Source: Paeniglutamicibacter sulfureus (GTDB lineage Bacteria; Actinomycetota; Actinomycetes; Actinomycetales; Micrococcaceae). Taken from it: DNA of 64,000 bases. The position numbers and the translations under genes are program-made. The notes below the pieces were generated by a model. It had not been told where the DNA came from. It saw only the letters and a list, made by a program, of their open reading frames with translations, and made no database searches. This document shows, piece after piece, positions 14,809-23,792 of this stretch. The stretch spans positions 806,001 to 870,000 of the forward strand of contig NZ_BAAAWO010000001.1 in assembly GCF_039535115.1 (NCBI RefSeq). The letters are read 5' to 3'. The number at the start of each line of letters is the position of its first letter. Position 1 is the stretch's first letter.

Positions 14809-16221
14809 TCAGAACCTCTTCAGATAGTCGCCGGAAGTTACGCGGATTCCGTTTTTGGTCAGGTACTTGCCGATCTTCTTCGATCCCAGGTAGGCCCAGG
14901 ACTTCTTGCCGTCCTTGTCGGTGACCAGCACGCGGTTGTAGTTCTGGTCGGCTAGCGGCTTATTGGGGTTGAAGCGTTCCCACTTGTCCATGTTGGCCAC
15001 GGTGGCCCGGTAGCTGGCCGGCTTGATGTCCATCCGCTCGACAACCACCTTGTCGGAGGCCTTCTTGCTGGGGATGACGTAGGAGAGCCAAGTCTTGTTC
15101 GGCTGCAGATACATGCTGTGGCTGGCGATCGTCGTCTTGGTTTCCCTGGACGTCTTCCCCTTGAGGATGTAGTACGCCGATTGCCCCTTGCGCAACGTTC
15201 CGTAGACCGCGAACGAGTACTGGCCGGTCTTGTCCAGGTACTTGTTCGAAATCCAGCCGGTGCCCTTGGAAGACCTGATGTTCGACCAGCCGTTGGCGGT
15301 CTTGAGGTAGGTGACTCGCTCGTTGGCCGGTACCAAGCCAAGGCTCTTGTGCGAAGTGCCGGCGCCCTTGCGGATGTTCACCTTCGCCGTTGTCCAGCGG
15401 TAGCTGGCCTTGGGTGTAGGTTTTTTGGGGGCAGTCGGCTTGATGGCGGTGTTGGCCAGGGCCGAGGTCAGCACCCACCCATTGCCCTTCCCGGTCCGTA
15501 TGGCGGTCCAGCCGGTGCCGGTGCGCAGCCATTCGACCTTGGCATTTTTCTCCACCGTGGCGACCCTGGCGGACTTGTTGTTGGTGCTCTTGTAAACGAC
15601 CTGCTTGGACTTCAACCATCGGTTGACCACGGCGGGATTGGTCTTGGAAAGACGGGTGGATTCCATGAAGCCCGTCTTGCCTGAAACCTTGACCTTGGTC
15701 CACGCCCCGGAGGCCGAGAGGAATTCGACCTTGGCGCGGCGCTGGTAGGAACCCAACGACTGGCTCTTGGTGGATGCACTCTTTCGCAGGGTGGTGAAGC
15801 CGGTGGTGTAGCGGTGAGCGATCGACTGTGACTTGGGCGCAGTCTTCTGGGCGGCGGGCGCGTTCTTGAGGTACCGGGAGGACACCCACCCGGTCTTGCC
15901 CCTATAGGTTGTCTTGCTCCAGGTGCCGCTGGTTTCGGTGACGGTGACGGTGGTGTTCTTCGGGACCGTCAGCAGTACCCTCGTCCGGGTGCTCTTGGCC
16001 TGGCGCAGATTCAGGTTATTGGTGGTCACCTTCTTCAGGTTAAGCTTTTTCGCGGCGATGCCTGCCGCAGCCGCTCTTGGCTCCAGGACCGTTGGCGCTG
16101 CCCCGGCCGCTCCCGTTGCCGGAGCGTGTACCTGACCGATCGCCGGCAACACAAAGCCGGTGCTGCTTCCTGTCACCGCGACGGCAAGTGCCAGCGCCGT
16201 CATGATTCGCTTCTTCTGCAA
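14809..16221 (-). CDS. Secreted four-SH3b-repeat protein fused to a gamma-glutamylcyclotransferase-like domain
   Basis: From TTG 16221 (preceded by GGGGGAT) the product is 470 residues; ATG 16203 and a longer frame from 16305 are alternatives. A signal peptide (KKRIMTALALAVAVTGSSTGF...) is followed by four bacterial SH3 repeats at about 66-120, 137-193, 200-256 and 273-330, each with a W-(x)n-GKTGW/GTGW end. Residues about 336-445 are an AIG2/GGCT domain: FAVYGTLRKGQ is the family signature, with VVVERMDI supplying a Glu and M-KWERFN...YNRVLV the usual end. SH3b repeats bind peptidoglycan. GGCT domains cleave or move gamma-glutamyl groups; an extracellular wall-bound copy is unusual. Whether it is active is unknown. 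Confidence 0.75.
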   Translation of the reverse strand: MQKKRIMTALALAVAVTGSSTGFVLPAIGQVHAPATGAAGAAPTVLEPRAAAAGIAAKKLNLKKVTTNNLNLRQAKSTRTRVLLTVPKNTTVTVTETSGTWSKTTYRGKTGWVSSRYLKNAPAAQKTAPKSQSIAHRYTTGFTTLRKSASTKSQSLGSYQRRAKVEFLSASGAWTKVKVSGKTGFMESTRLSKTNPAVVNRWLKSKQVVYKSTNNKSARVATVEKNAKVEWLRTGTGWTAIRTGKGNGWVLTSALANTAIKPTAPKKPTPKASYRWTTAKVNIRKGAGTSHKSLGLVPANERVTYLKTANGWSNIRSSKGTGWISNKYLDKTGQYSFAVYGTLRKGQSAYYILKGKTSRETKTTIASHSMYLQPNKTWLSYVIPSKKASDKVVVERMDIKPASYRATVANMDKWERFNPNKPLADQNYNRVLVTDKDGKKSWAYLGSKKIGKYLTKNGIRVTSGDYLKRF

Positions 16222-16500
16222 TCGGATCCCCCCATTGGTCCTGGTTCCACTCGATGCTGCGCACTGCCGTGGTGGTGGCCCGTGCGAAGGATCTTGATCC
16301 GCCATACGTACGCCGAATCGAGTTTTTATGCTTCCGCTTGATCATAGCGTCAGAATGTTCGAAATCCGGGTTTCACCGGGAAATCTCCGGCGAAGTCGAC
16401 GAGTAAGGCGTTTTGGATATCGAACCTTCGGCCTGGTGGCCGAGAGGTTCACGCCCGAGCTCGGGTCAAAGGGCGGCTCGGCCCCTCAGTCCTGACCGGG

Positions 16501-16935
16501 CTAGCCTCCGTACGGCCACGACCATCCGCCGTTGTTCTCGGGGTCGTAGGTGACCTGTCCCGTGAGGGCATCCACGTCAAGCACCAACTTGCCCGTGACG
16601 CTCTGGCCGGGGTTGACCACCGGAGGCAACAACACGGCGTCATCGAAGCAGCCCCAGGCCGTTTCCGATGTGACGTTGCGGTCCGGGGCCCCGTTGGAGC
16701 CGGCCACCGAGAAGGTCTCCGCCACCAACGGCATGTACAGCTCGCCGCCGTCTCCGCCGACGTTCTTTGAGACGTTGGCGTCCAGGGTTGCGGTGATGTC
16801 CAGGACCAGGAACGCCGTGCGCGTGGGCTTGAGCTTGTCGATGCCGACACGGGGGTCGCAGTGGTCCACCACTTCACTGTTCGTGACTTCGATGGTGAAA
16901 TCGGGAGTTGCGTGGCGGGCTTGGGGGGCGAGCAC
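16501..16935 (-). pseudogene. Truncated DUF4352-like paralogue lacking its signal peptide
   Basis: The last 125 residues (DFTIEVTNSEVVDHCD ... NNGGWSWPYGG) match the 14150-14806 product closely, including TAWGCFDDAVLLPPVVNPGQ. Upstream of about 16880 the similarity ends: no signal peptide or start with a ribosome-binding site exists, and the open frame continues into an unrelated Arg/Pro-rich translation. A GTG at 16935 could start a 144-residue cytosolic product, but loss of the 5' end is more likely. Two copies flanking the SH3b-GGCT gene suggest an old tandem duplication. Confidence 0.6.
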
Positions 16936-17056
16936 GTCGCAGTCCGCGGCGGCGGTCCGGAGCCGGAAACAAGACTGCCCCCGAATCCGCCCCGCGCACG
17001 GCGGGATGGCTTCGGGGGCAGGGACCGCCAGGACAAGGCGATCGTGGCGGCAGCGG

Positions 17057-17377
17057 CTAGTTCAGCCCCTCCTTGGGGATGGACAGGTCATCGACGCGGT
17101 TCAGTTCCTCGATGTTCACGTCCTTGAACGTCACGATGCGCACCGACTGCACGAAGCGGCCGGTGCGGTAGACGTCCCAGACCCAGGCGTCGGTGAGCGT
17201 GAGGTCGAAGAAGACCTCGCCGTCGGCCGAGCGGGTCTTCAGGTCAACGTTGTTGGCCAGGTAAAAACGCCGCTCGGTTTCCACGACGTAATTAAAGAGG
17301 TTCGCCACGTCCTTGTATTCGCGGTAGAGCTGTAGCTCGAGTTCCGCTTCGTAGTTCTCCAGGTCTTCGGCACTCAT
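17057..17377 (-). CDS. DUF2469 domain-containing protein
   Basis: The 106-residue product MSAEDLENYEAELELQLYRE matches DUF2469, a family restricted to actinobacteria: YEAELELQLYREYKDV, FNYVVETERRFYLAN and a VRIVTFKDVNIEEL end. The function is unknown. Start ATG 17377 overlaps the rnhB stop by ATGA (17374-17377), so translation is likely coupled. The lepB-rnhB-DUF2469 order is conserved in this phylum. Confidence 0.9.
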   Translation of the reverse strand: MSAEDLENYEAELELQLYREYKDVANLFNYVVETERRFYLANNVDLKTRSADGEVFFDLTLTDAWVWDVYRTGRFVQSVRIVTFKDVNIEELNRVDDLSIPKEGLN

Positions 17378-18114
17378 GGTGTTTTCCCCTCGCCCCCTGA
17401 CTCGATGTTCTTTCCCGGCACCTTGGGTGTCAGCTGCCAGGTCTTCCGATGGTATTCGCACGCCCCGTGCTCGGCGATGCCGGCGCGGTGGGCGGCTGTG
17501 CCATACCCCTTGTTTCGTATCCAACCGTACGCCGGGTAGCTCACATCGTAACCATCCATGAGCGCGTCGCGTTCGACCTTGGCCAAGATGGAAGCTGCTG
17601 CGATGGACAGCGCGAGCAAGTCGCCCTTGATCAGGGTGTGCACAGGAATCTGTAGGCCGTCGATGTCCTGGGTGGCTCCGAAACCGGGAACCAGGGAATC
17701 CAGCAGCGTGGGCTGTGCGGTGGCCGAGAGCCAGTCCAGGTTTCCGTCAAGCAGCACCGCGTCGGCTTCCTGGACGCCATGCGCGAAGGTGGCTGCCCGC
17801 AGCCCGGCCAGGCGCAGGGCAGGAACCAGTCCCAGCGCGTCGATCTCCGCTGCGCTGGCGTGGCCCACGCCCCAGGAGGCTGCCCAGTCCTTGATCGCCG
17901 GGACCAATTCGTGGCGCAGCGCCGCCGAGAGCAGCTTGGAGTCGCGCACCCCCGGCAGCTGCGGCGAAGCGTCCGGGTCGATCACGACATAACCAACGGA
18001 GACGGGTCCGGCCAGGGAACCACGGCCGACCTCGTCGGCAGCTCCGATGAACCGGTGGCCGCCCGCGGCGGCCAGTGCCAGTTCATGCTCCAGGGTGGGT
18101 GCAGTCGATGTCAT
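17374..18114 (-). CDS. rnhB: Ribonuclease HII
   Basis: The 246-residue enzyme removes ribonucleotides from DNA and RNA from hybrids. The metal site is visible: GAADEVGRGSLAGPV supplies Asp and Glu, VLLDGNLDW a third acidic residue. RDSKLLSAA is the conserved DSK motif and the SIAAASILAKVERDALM helix is typical of the family. Start ATG 18114 overlaps the lepB stop by ATGA (18111-18114). Confidence 0.95.
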   Translation of the reverse strand: MTSTAPTLEHELALAAAGGHRFIGAADEVGRGSLAGPVSVGYVVIDPDASPQLPGVRDSKLLSAALRHELVPAIKDWAASWGVGHASAAEIDALGLVPALRLAGLRAATFAHGVQEADAVLLDGNLDWLSATAQPTLLDSLVPGFGATQDIDGLQIPVHTLIKGDLLALSIAAASILAKVERDALMDGYDVSYPAYGWIRNKGYGTAAHRAGIAEHGACEYHRKTWQLTPKVPGKNIESGGEGKTP

Positions 18115-18827
18115 TGGTTCGCCGGCACAGGGACGCCGGCGAAGACCTCGTCCTCGCCGGAGATGCCGCCCAGGCGGTCCAGCGGCCAGGAGATGACCGC
18201 GGCCCGTCCCTCGACGGCTGAAAGGTCGACGAAGCCGTCCTGCAAATCCTCGTGGAAGCGGGAGTCCGCGGAGGCACCGCGGTGGTCGCCCATGACCCAG
18301 ATCTTGCCCTCCGGGACGGTCTTGGTGAACTCGGAGTCCGAGGGGTTGTCACCCGGGTAGATGTAAGGCTCGGTGATTTCCACGCCGTTGATGCTCAGTC
18401 TGCCGTCGGCGGAGCAACACTCGACGGTGTCTCCGGGCATGCCGACGATCCGCTTGATCAGGTGTTGGCTGGACGGGTCCGGAAGCAGTCCGACGAAGGT
18501 GAAGAAATCGCTGACGGCGTTGCTCTCCGGGGAAGGGATCGGGGGCAGCCAGCCCTCTTCGTCGCGGAACACCACAACGTCGCCGCGCGAGAGCTCGAAC
18601 GGGCCCGGTGCCATGAGGTTGGCGAAGATGCGGTCGTTGACCTGCAGCGTTTGTTCCATGGAGCCGGAGGGGATGTAGAAGGCGCGGAAGAAGAATGTCT
18701 TGACGACCAGTGATATCACCAAGGCCACCACGACGATGATCAGGACTTCGCGGATGGCGGCCCACACGGGGTTTCGCTTTTTCCGCGGTCGATCGGGTGT
18801 TGCGGCTGCGTCGCTGGCGTGGCTCAC
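18111..18827 (-). CDS. lepB: Signal peptidase I (first copy)
   Basis: The 238-residue membrane protease has a basic N-terminus, one anchor (EVLIIVVVALVISLVVKTFFF, about 28-48), the catalytic Ser in IPSGSMEQTL and the catalytic Lys in HLIKRIVGMPGD, then the KGMGDHR-type motif as VMGDHRGASADSR. It cleaves Sec signal peptides at the outer membrane face. A second copy lies at 23793-24482, next to rplS. The genes downstream (rnhB, DUF2469) overlap in series, so lepB leads this operon. Confidence 0.95.
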   Translation of the reverse strand: MSHASDAAATPDRPRKKRNPVWAAIREVLIIVVVALVISLVVKTFFFRAFYIPSGSMEQTLQVNDRIFANLMAPGPFELSRGDVVVFRDEEGWLPPIPSPESNAVSDFFTFVGLLPDPSSQHLIKRIVGMPGDTVECCSADGRLSINGVEITEPYIYPGDNPSDSEFTKTVPEGKIWVMGDHRGASADSRFHEDLQDGFVDLSAVEGRAAVISWPLDRLGGISGEDEVFAGVPVPANQ

Positions 18828-19021
18828 GTGGGTGAAGGCCCTTTCAATTTTCTGTCTTCGCTATCAATGCGGGATGCTTCCGATCTGTCTGCCCCGGAAT
18901 ACTGCCGAAGCCCAAATACGGTCCCTCAGGTACAACCCTACGTCGCGTTCCGCATCTTGTTAGTTCGTGGCGCGCCTGCGGCGGGCGAAAGGCGCACCAC
19001 GAACACTGGGGGCGCGAGTTG

Positions 19022-19567
19022 TCAGCCGGAGCTGGCGGGGGTTGCCGGTCCGTCGGATTCCACAAACTTCAGCTCGATGTCTCCGGTGACCTTGCCATCT
19101 TTGAGCCCCTTCTCGATTCCCGCAAGTTGGGCGGAGTCGACGGCGAGTGTAATGGAGCCGTCGCGTCCGGACGGGAGGTAGCGGTGGATGGCAGTGGCGA
19201 CGTCCCCGCCCTGTTCGCGCTGCCAGGACATGACCTTGCCGATGGCGGCCTCGAGTTCGGCGGCCGAATGCTTCGCCAGGTGTGCCACCGCACCGGCCTC
19301 CGTGACGGTGGCCGCGGAAGCCTGGTCGATGACTGCAACGTGCAGTTTGTTCCCCTCGATCCAACCCTCGGAGTAGTTGTCCCCCAGGGTTTCCTTGAGT
19401 GATTCGTTGAGTTGGAGCAAATCCGGATCCTGGCTCTCGTTCGGTGTGGCGCTGAGTGTCGCCGGGGGTGTCGGGCTGGAGGAGGTCGGGCTTCCGGTCT
19501 CGCTGCCGCAGGCGGAAAGCAGGAGCACCGCCGCCAGCGCGACTCCGCCCAGTGCGGTTCGTGCCAT
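19022..19567 (-). CDS. Lipoprotein resembling a free-standing alpha-lytic-protease-type pro-domain
   Basis: From ATG 19567 the product is 181 residues with a lipoprotein signal (GVALAAVLLLSAC; lipid Cys near residue 20) and a Ser/Thr/Pro linker. The rest contains LNESLKETLGDNYSEGWIEG, NKLHVAVIDQASAATVTEAGA and HSAAELEAAIGKV, then DGSITLAVD, an order resembling the pro-region of S1E (alpha-lytic-type) proteases (L-G-F-GSWID---LVVAVTD-A-A--V---GA). No protease domain follows. The wall-anchored S1 protease gene lies directly upstream with a related pro-region. A foldase or inhibitor role is inference. The start may be GTG 19588 instead. Confidence 0.55.
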   Translation of the reverse strand: MARTALGGVALAAVLLLSACGSETGSPTSSSPTPPATLSATPNESQDPDLLQLNESLKETLGDNYSEGWIEGNKLHVAVIDQASAATVTEAGAVAHLAKHSAAELEAAIGKVMSWQREQGGDVATAIHRYLPSGRDGSITLAVDSAQLAGIEKGLKDGKVTGDIELKFVESDGPATPASSG

Positions 19568-19657
19568 GGGGTTGTTCAAATGAGTGACCACCTTCTGATG
19601 TGGGACGAGTCTAATGGAGGTTCCGGGGCGTTGGCTGGATGAGGCGTGGGAAAAGCA

Positions 19658-19699
19658 GGGGCCTTCCGCGGAATGACTAGCAATTCCGCGGAAGGCCCC
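19658..19699 (-). terminator. Strong intrinsic terminator of the surface protease gene
   Basis: GGGGCCTTCCGCGGAAT at 19658-19674 pairs perfectly over 17 bp with 19683-19699, with an 8-nt loop. Read leftward, the stem is followed by TGCTTTTCCC. It lies 38 bp beyond the protease stop codon and separates that gene from the pro-domain-like lipoprotein gene. Confidence 0.8.
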
Positions 19700-19737
19700 C
19701 CTCACTCACGAGTCCCGGCTAGCCGAGGACCACGTGG

Positions 19738-22707
19738 TTAGGCACTGTGGAGCCCGGAGTTGTTCTTGCGGCGCAAGAGCATGAAGAACCCGCCTGCAAC
19801 CATCAGTGCACCGCCTGCGGCAATAATTGGCAGGACGGCGTTCGCGCCGGTGTTGGCCAGGCCGCCGTTGCCGCCGTTGCCGCTGTCATTGCCGTTGATC
19901 TCGCCCTGCGGAACGACCGGAGCCTTGGAAGGTTCGGAGTCCTGCGTGGGTTCCGGCGAAGCGGTTGGCTCTTCGGTCGGTTCCGGCTTCGGTGCCGCGG
20001 CAACGGTGAAGGTGTTCGATATGGCCGCCGAGGCAACCCCGTCAATGACCTGTACAGCCGTGACCTTGTGGTCGCCGGCTTCCAGGTCCTCCGGGACCAT
20101 GACGGTCCAGGCGCCATTGACCACGACCGCGGCAACCTCGGGTTCGCCGCTTGCCGCGTCAGCGGTTTCTGCGACGTTGCCGTTGGCAGCAACAGCGGAG
20201 GACAGTTCGGTGCCGTCAAGGCTCACCTTGATCGTGGCCCCGTTGATGCCGAAACCACTGATGGTCTTCGGGGCCTCGTCGAAGGCGAACTCCTGGCCAT
20301 CGGTCGGCGAATCGATCGACGGTGCCACCGGTACGACCTTGAAGTCGCTCTTCACCGAAGTAGACGTGGTCTCGCCGACGTTCTGCACAGCGGTGATGCT
20401 GTGGGATCCGTAGGACAGGCCTTCTTGAAGCTCGACGCTCCAGGCACCATCCTTGCCCACGACAACTTCGCGCGTGACGGCACCGGTCAACTTGACGGTT
20501 GCGCCGGCAACGCCGGTTCCCGAAATCACGGACTGTGCCTCGGTGAAGGTCTTACCGTTTGCCGGGCCGGTGATGGCCGGTGCGGCGAGTTGGACCTTGA
20601 AGGAACTGGTGGTGGCCTTCGAGGTTTCGCCGCCCTTGGCCTGGGTGGCCGAAATGGCGTACTCGCCGTAAGACAGCGCGGTGGGAAGCTTGACGCTCCA
20701 CGTGGCGTCTGCGGCGACTGTTGCGGTGCCCGTGGCATCCCCGGCGAGTGTCACCGTGGCCCCGACAACGCCGGTTCCCGAGATGGTGGACACCGGTGCG
20801 TTGAGCGTGGCGTCGTTCTTCGGGGTGGTGATGACCGGTGCACCGATCACGACGTTCACCGATCCTGCAGTGGTGACGGACTTGTTGAATCCGTTGACAG
20901 TCTGCAGGGTGAAGTCGTACGTGCCGAAGTCCTCGGGAACCTTGAAGCTGAACTTGCCCGCGGTGACCGTGGCCTTCTTGACCAACTTGCCGCCGGAGAC
21001 GACCCGGACGTGCGATCCGGAGGGAGCGCCAGCCACGGTGCCGGAGATCGTTGAGCCTGCCGTGACGTCGGCACCGTTGGAGGGCGAGGCCACCGCCGGG
21101 GCATTGAGGAACAGTGCAATGGAGTAGCCCTTTGCGTGCTTCAGCCCGTCCTTGATGTCGGTGAAGTACGCACGACCTTCATCGTTCGACGAGACCGCGC
21201 TCGTGACGCCTACTGCTGTGCCGCCGGAAATGGCCGATCCGCCGGAGTCGCCCTCGTTGGCTTTCTTCAAGCCCACGTTGGCCATGCCGAAGCCGCGAAC
21301 ACCGCGGACGTCGTCTGCGCCGTTGTATCCGCCGACCAGGAAGATGCCCACCTCGTCCACGGTGCCACAGGTCCAGCCGGTGGTGCGTCCGGACTTGCAG
21401 ATTCCGGCGCCGATGACGGCACTGGCGACTCCGGTCACCTTGGTGCCGGAGTCGCGCTCGTCGGCACCCTTCCAGTCGGTGACCGTGGATTTGAGAGTTA
21501 GGTCCGGGTTGATGTTGTCGATGACGGAGATGTCGGTCCCGACATTGCCCAGGTCCTCGACCTTCGTTGCAGTGTCGATGCCTGTCACCGGCGAATTTCC
21601 CGGCCCGCCGAACTGTGAGAATCCGAAGGTTCCCAAGGGCGCGCCGATCCCCGCAAATTTGTTCGGTGCAGTGTGCTCCATGATATTGACTTTGGTGATG
21701 TCACCGTCCTGCTCACAGTGCCCTGCCGAAATTGCTGCGTCGCCACCGTCGGCGTTGAAGCCGCTGAAGCCAATTGAGCACAGCGCGATAGCCGTGCCGG
21801 TTGTCCGGGCACCGTAGCCCATGCCGCCGAGCACATCGCCGGCTGCCGCAGACTTTGCCGGCCCTTCTGCCTTCTCGATGGTGACCTTGGTGTATTGCTG
21901 GGCGAATTCCTCCGGCGTCATCTTCTCGCCGAACCGCAGGGCCGTGGCCTTGGGGGTCTCGGATGCGTTCTTGCCCTCCACGTCGGCGGTTCCGCCGGTA
22001 CGGATGACAAAGCTGTTTGATCCGGTCTTCATGACCGCTTGAAGCTGGGAAACAGCCTTCGGGTCAACGCTTTGGACGTATGCCTCGAGCAGCGACTCGG
22101 CGCTCTTGGGCATCGCCTTGGCCACGACCTCCGGCTTGGCCGTGGCTTCGGTCTTCGGGCTCTCAATAACCGGGAGCTTGGACGGAGCAGCCTTGGGGTC
22201 CTTCGTCTTCGGTGCCTTCTTGGTCTCGACCTTTTTAGGCGCGACCGTGGCTTCGGCTTCGGGCGCTGTCACGATGCGCAATTCAACGTCCGTGCCCTTG
22301 GTCAGTTCGTCAAGTTTCGTGGTGACGGCCCCAAGAGATGACGCGGCCACGGTGACCTTGATTTTGTTCTCTTCGATGGCAAAGTCGGCGGCAAGTTCCG
22401 ACTGTCCCAATTCCTCCGAGAGCGACTCGACGACCGAGCTCAGCTCGCCGTTCTTGTAGAACTCATCAATCGTGATGCCGAGGTCGCGTTCGACGGCCGC
22501 TTCCAGGCCGCTTGGCAGCGCCGCCTGGCTCTGGTCCTGTGATGATTCAGCGCTCGTGACGGCCGAAGTCTCCGTTGACGCAGGCTCCGGGGCGACTGAA
22601 GTCGTGGCGATCGCCGGTACGGTAGCGATGCTGCTCCCTAGCACCAGCGCCGTGGTCGCGGCAGCAATGCTGCCGCGCTTCAATAGCGCACGTGAGGATT
22701 CGTGCAT
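19738..22707 (-). CDS. Wall-anchored S1 (chymotrypsin-fold) serine protease with Ig-like repeats
   Basis: From ATG 22707 (behind GGGAGACC) the product is 989 residues. A signal peptide is followed by a pro-region (about 75-150), a charged Lys/Ala/Pro linker, and an S1 domain (about 290-535) with His330 in ISAGHCEQ, an Asp in GTDISVID and Ser488 in NEGDSGGSAISGG. Four Ig-like repeats follow (about 538-880), each starting S/T/G-P-(x)n-G and containing TISGT/GVAGATVKL. The C-terminus is a Pro/Glu spacer, LANTG, a hydrophobic helix and RRKNN, an LAXTG sorting signal as used by class E sortases. It is probably a surface protease activated after export. A strong terminator follows. Confidence 0.85.
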   Translation of the reverse strand: MHESSRALLKRGSIAAATTALVLGSSIATVPAIATTSVAPEPASTETSAVTSAESSQDQSQAALPSGLEAAVERDLGITIDEFYKNGELSSVVESLSEELGQSELAADFAIEENKIKVTVAASSLGAVTTKLDELTKGTDVELRIVTAPEAEATVAPKKVETKKAPKTKDPKAAPSKLPVIESPKTEATAKPEVVAKAMPKSAESLLEAYVQSVDPKAVSQLQAVMKTGSNSFVIRTGGTADVEGKNASETPKATALRFGEKMTPEEFAQQYTKVTIEKAEGPAKSAAAGDVLGGMGYGARTTGTAIALCSIGFSGFNADGGDAAISAGHCEQDGDITKVNIMEHTAPNKFAGIGAPLGTFGFSQFGGPGNSPVTGIDTATKVEDLGNVGTDISVIDNINPDLTLKSTVTDWKGADERDSGTKVTGVASAVIGAGICKSGRTTGWTCGTVDEVGIFLVGGYNGADDVRGVRGFGMANVGLKKANEGDSGGSAISGGTAVGVTSAVSSNDEGRAYFTDIKDGLKHAKGYSIALFLNAPAVASPSNGADVTAGSTISGTVAGAPSGSHVRVVSGGKLVKKATVTAGKFSFKVPEDFGTYDFTLQTVNGFNKSVTTAGSVNVVIGAPVITTPKNDATLNAPVSTISGTGVVGATVTLAGDATGTATVAADATWSVKLPTALSYGEYAISATQAKGGETSKATTSSFKVQLAAPAITGPANGKTFTEAQSVISGTGVAGATVKLTGAVTREVVVGKDGAWSVELQEGLSYGSHSITAVQNVGETTSTSVKSDFKVVPVAPSIDSPTDGQEFAFDEAPKTISGFGINGATIKVSLDGTELSSAVAANGNVAETADAASGEPEVAAVVVNGAWTVMVPEDLEAGDHKVTAVQVIDGVASAAISNTFTVAAAPKPEPTEEPTASPEPTQDSEPSKAPVVPQGEINGNDSGNGGNGGLANTGANAVLPIIAAGGALMVAGGFFMLLRRKNNSGLHSA

Positions 22708-23792
22708 ATGTGAGGTCTCCCAATTCAAGGTGTGGTACCTCGCTTTTGTGTGCGCCGCGGCTGTCATGGGACATCCGATTGGGCACACCGCGAGCAATGA
22801 GTGTTACCAAAATGAAACCCTAACCTCTGTACATATCGCCTAACAAGCAGCGCCTCCCCAAAACTCCAGCGTTTCGAATAATTGATGCGTCAACCACCCA
22901 GTTGCACTTCCGCATGATCCCGCGGCAAGGCAGGACGGAGACGGGCGTCACTGGGCGCGACACGCCCGGAACAATATTCGGTCGACTCCCCTCGTAACTT
23001 TTGGATATTTCCCAGCATCCATGCATTTTTCTGTGCTGACGGCCGTAAAGCTGGCCGGCTCACATCGACACACGCAATGTGAAAATTGTGGAAACCTTAT
23101 GGAAATACTTGAAGTTCGACACCGGACACAGGCTGAGGGAATCGAGCGCATGCACGCGGCCAACCTGCTGGACGGCACCGTTCCATGTCCCCGAAATCTC
23201 GAAGCATTGACGCCAACCAAGCGACGGGAATCGAAGTTGCCATCCAGCTCGAGGCAGCACCGACTACCGCGCACCAGCCAGACGGTTTGGCCGATCGGCC
23301 ATGATTATTCCAACGCTCCTTGCCCGAGAATGCGGGTGCCGTGGGCAGGGGAAATATCTAGTGACCCGCAGGCAGTCAAGTAGCCGGCGCTTACCCAACG
23401 AAGCATTCATTCGCTTGCCCAGCACGGCCAGGCCTCGCGCGGTGGATGCCTGGCTATTTTCGTAGTCCAATCGGACACGGAGTCGCGAAGTGTTCTTACT
23501 CGGCAGGTATGTTTGCCGATATCCGCCTAGCGCATCGATGCGACACCAACGGTCGCTTCCGGGTGTTCCTTGCCTGTGGTTTCGACCGGCACGCAGACTT
23601 CCCGTACGTCCCGGATCGCACGGGGAGTCCACCCATTAAGTCGACTGATCGTCTCCGTGATTGGTGCCGCGCATCGAGAAGCCGAGGATTCTGGTCATCC
23701 GAGGAGGTGGGGCGGAAGGAGGGTTTGCCAGGATGCCGACGGCCAGTCGACGGCTGCCGGCCGTCACTACGTGTTGCGGGAGTGGTGTTCGG
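22708..23792. other. Long intergenic region between the surface protease and the second lepB
   Basis: More than 1 kb without a supportable gene. Open frames at 23021-23383 and 23446-24042 on + lack ribosome-binding sites, G/C-biased third positions and recognisable products. The protease promoter must lie just above 22707. GC content is visibly lower than in the flanking genes around 22800-23300, which may mark decayed or regulatory DNA. Confidence 0.5.

Noticed and set aside
16305..16305. Longer start for the SH3b-GGCT gene at 16305
   Set aside because: No ribosome-binding site there, and it would put 34 polar residues before the signal peptide; TTG 16221 fits better.
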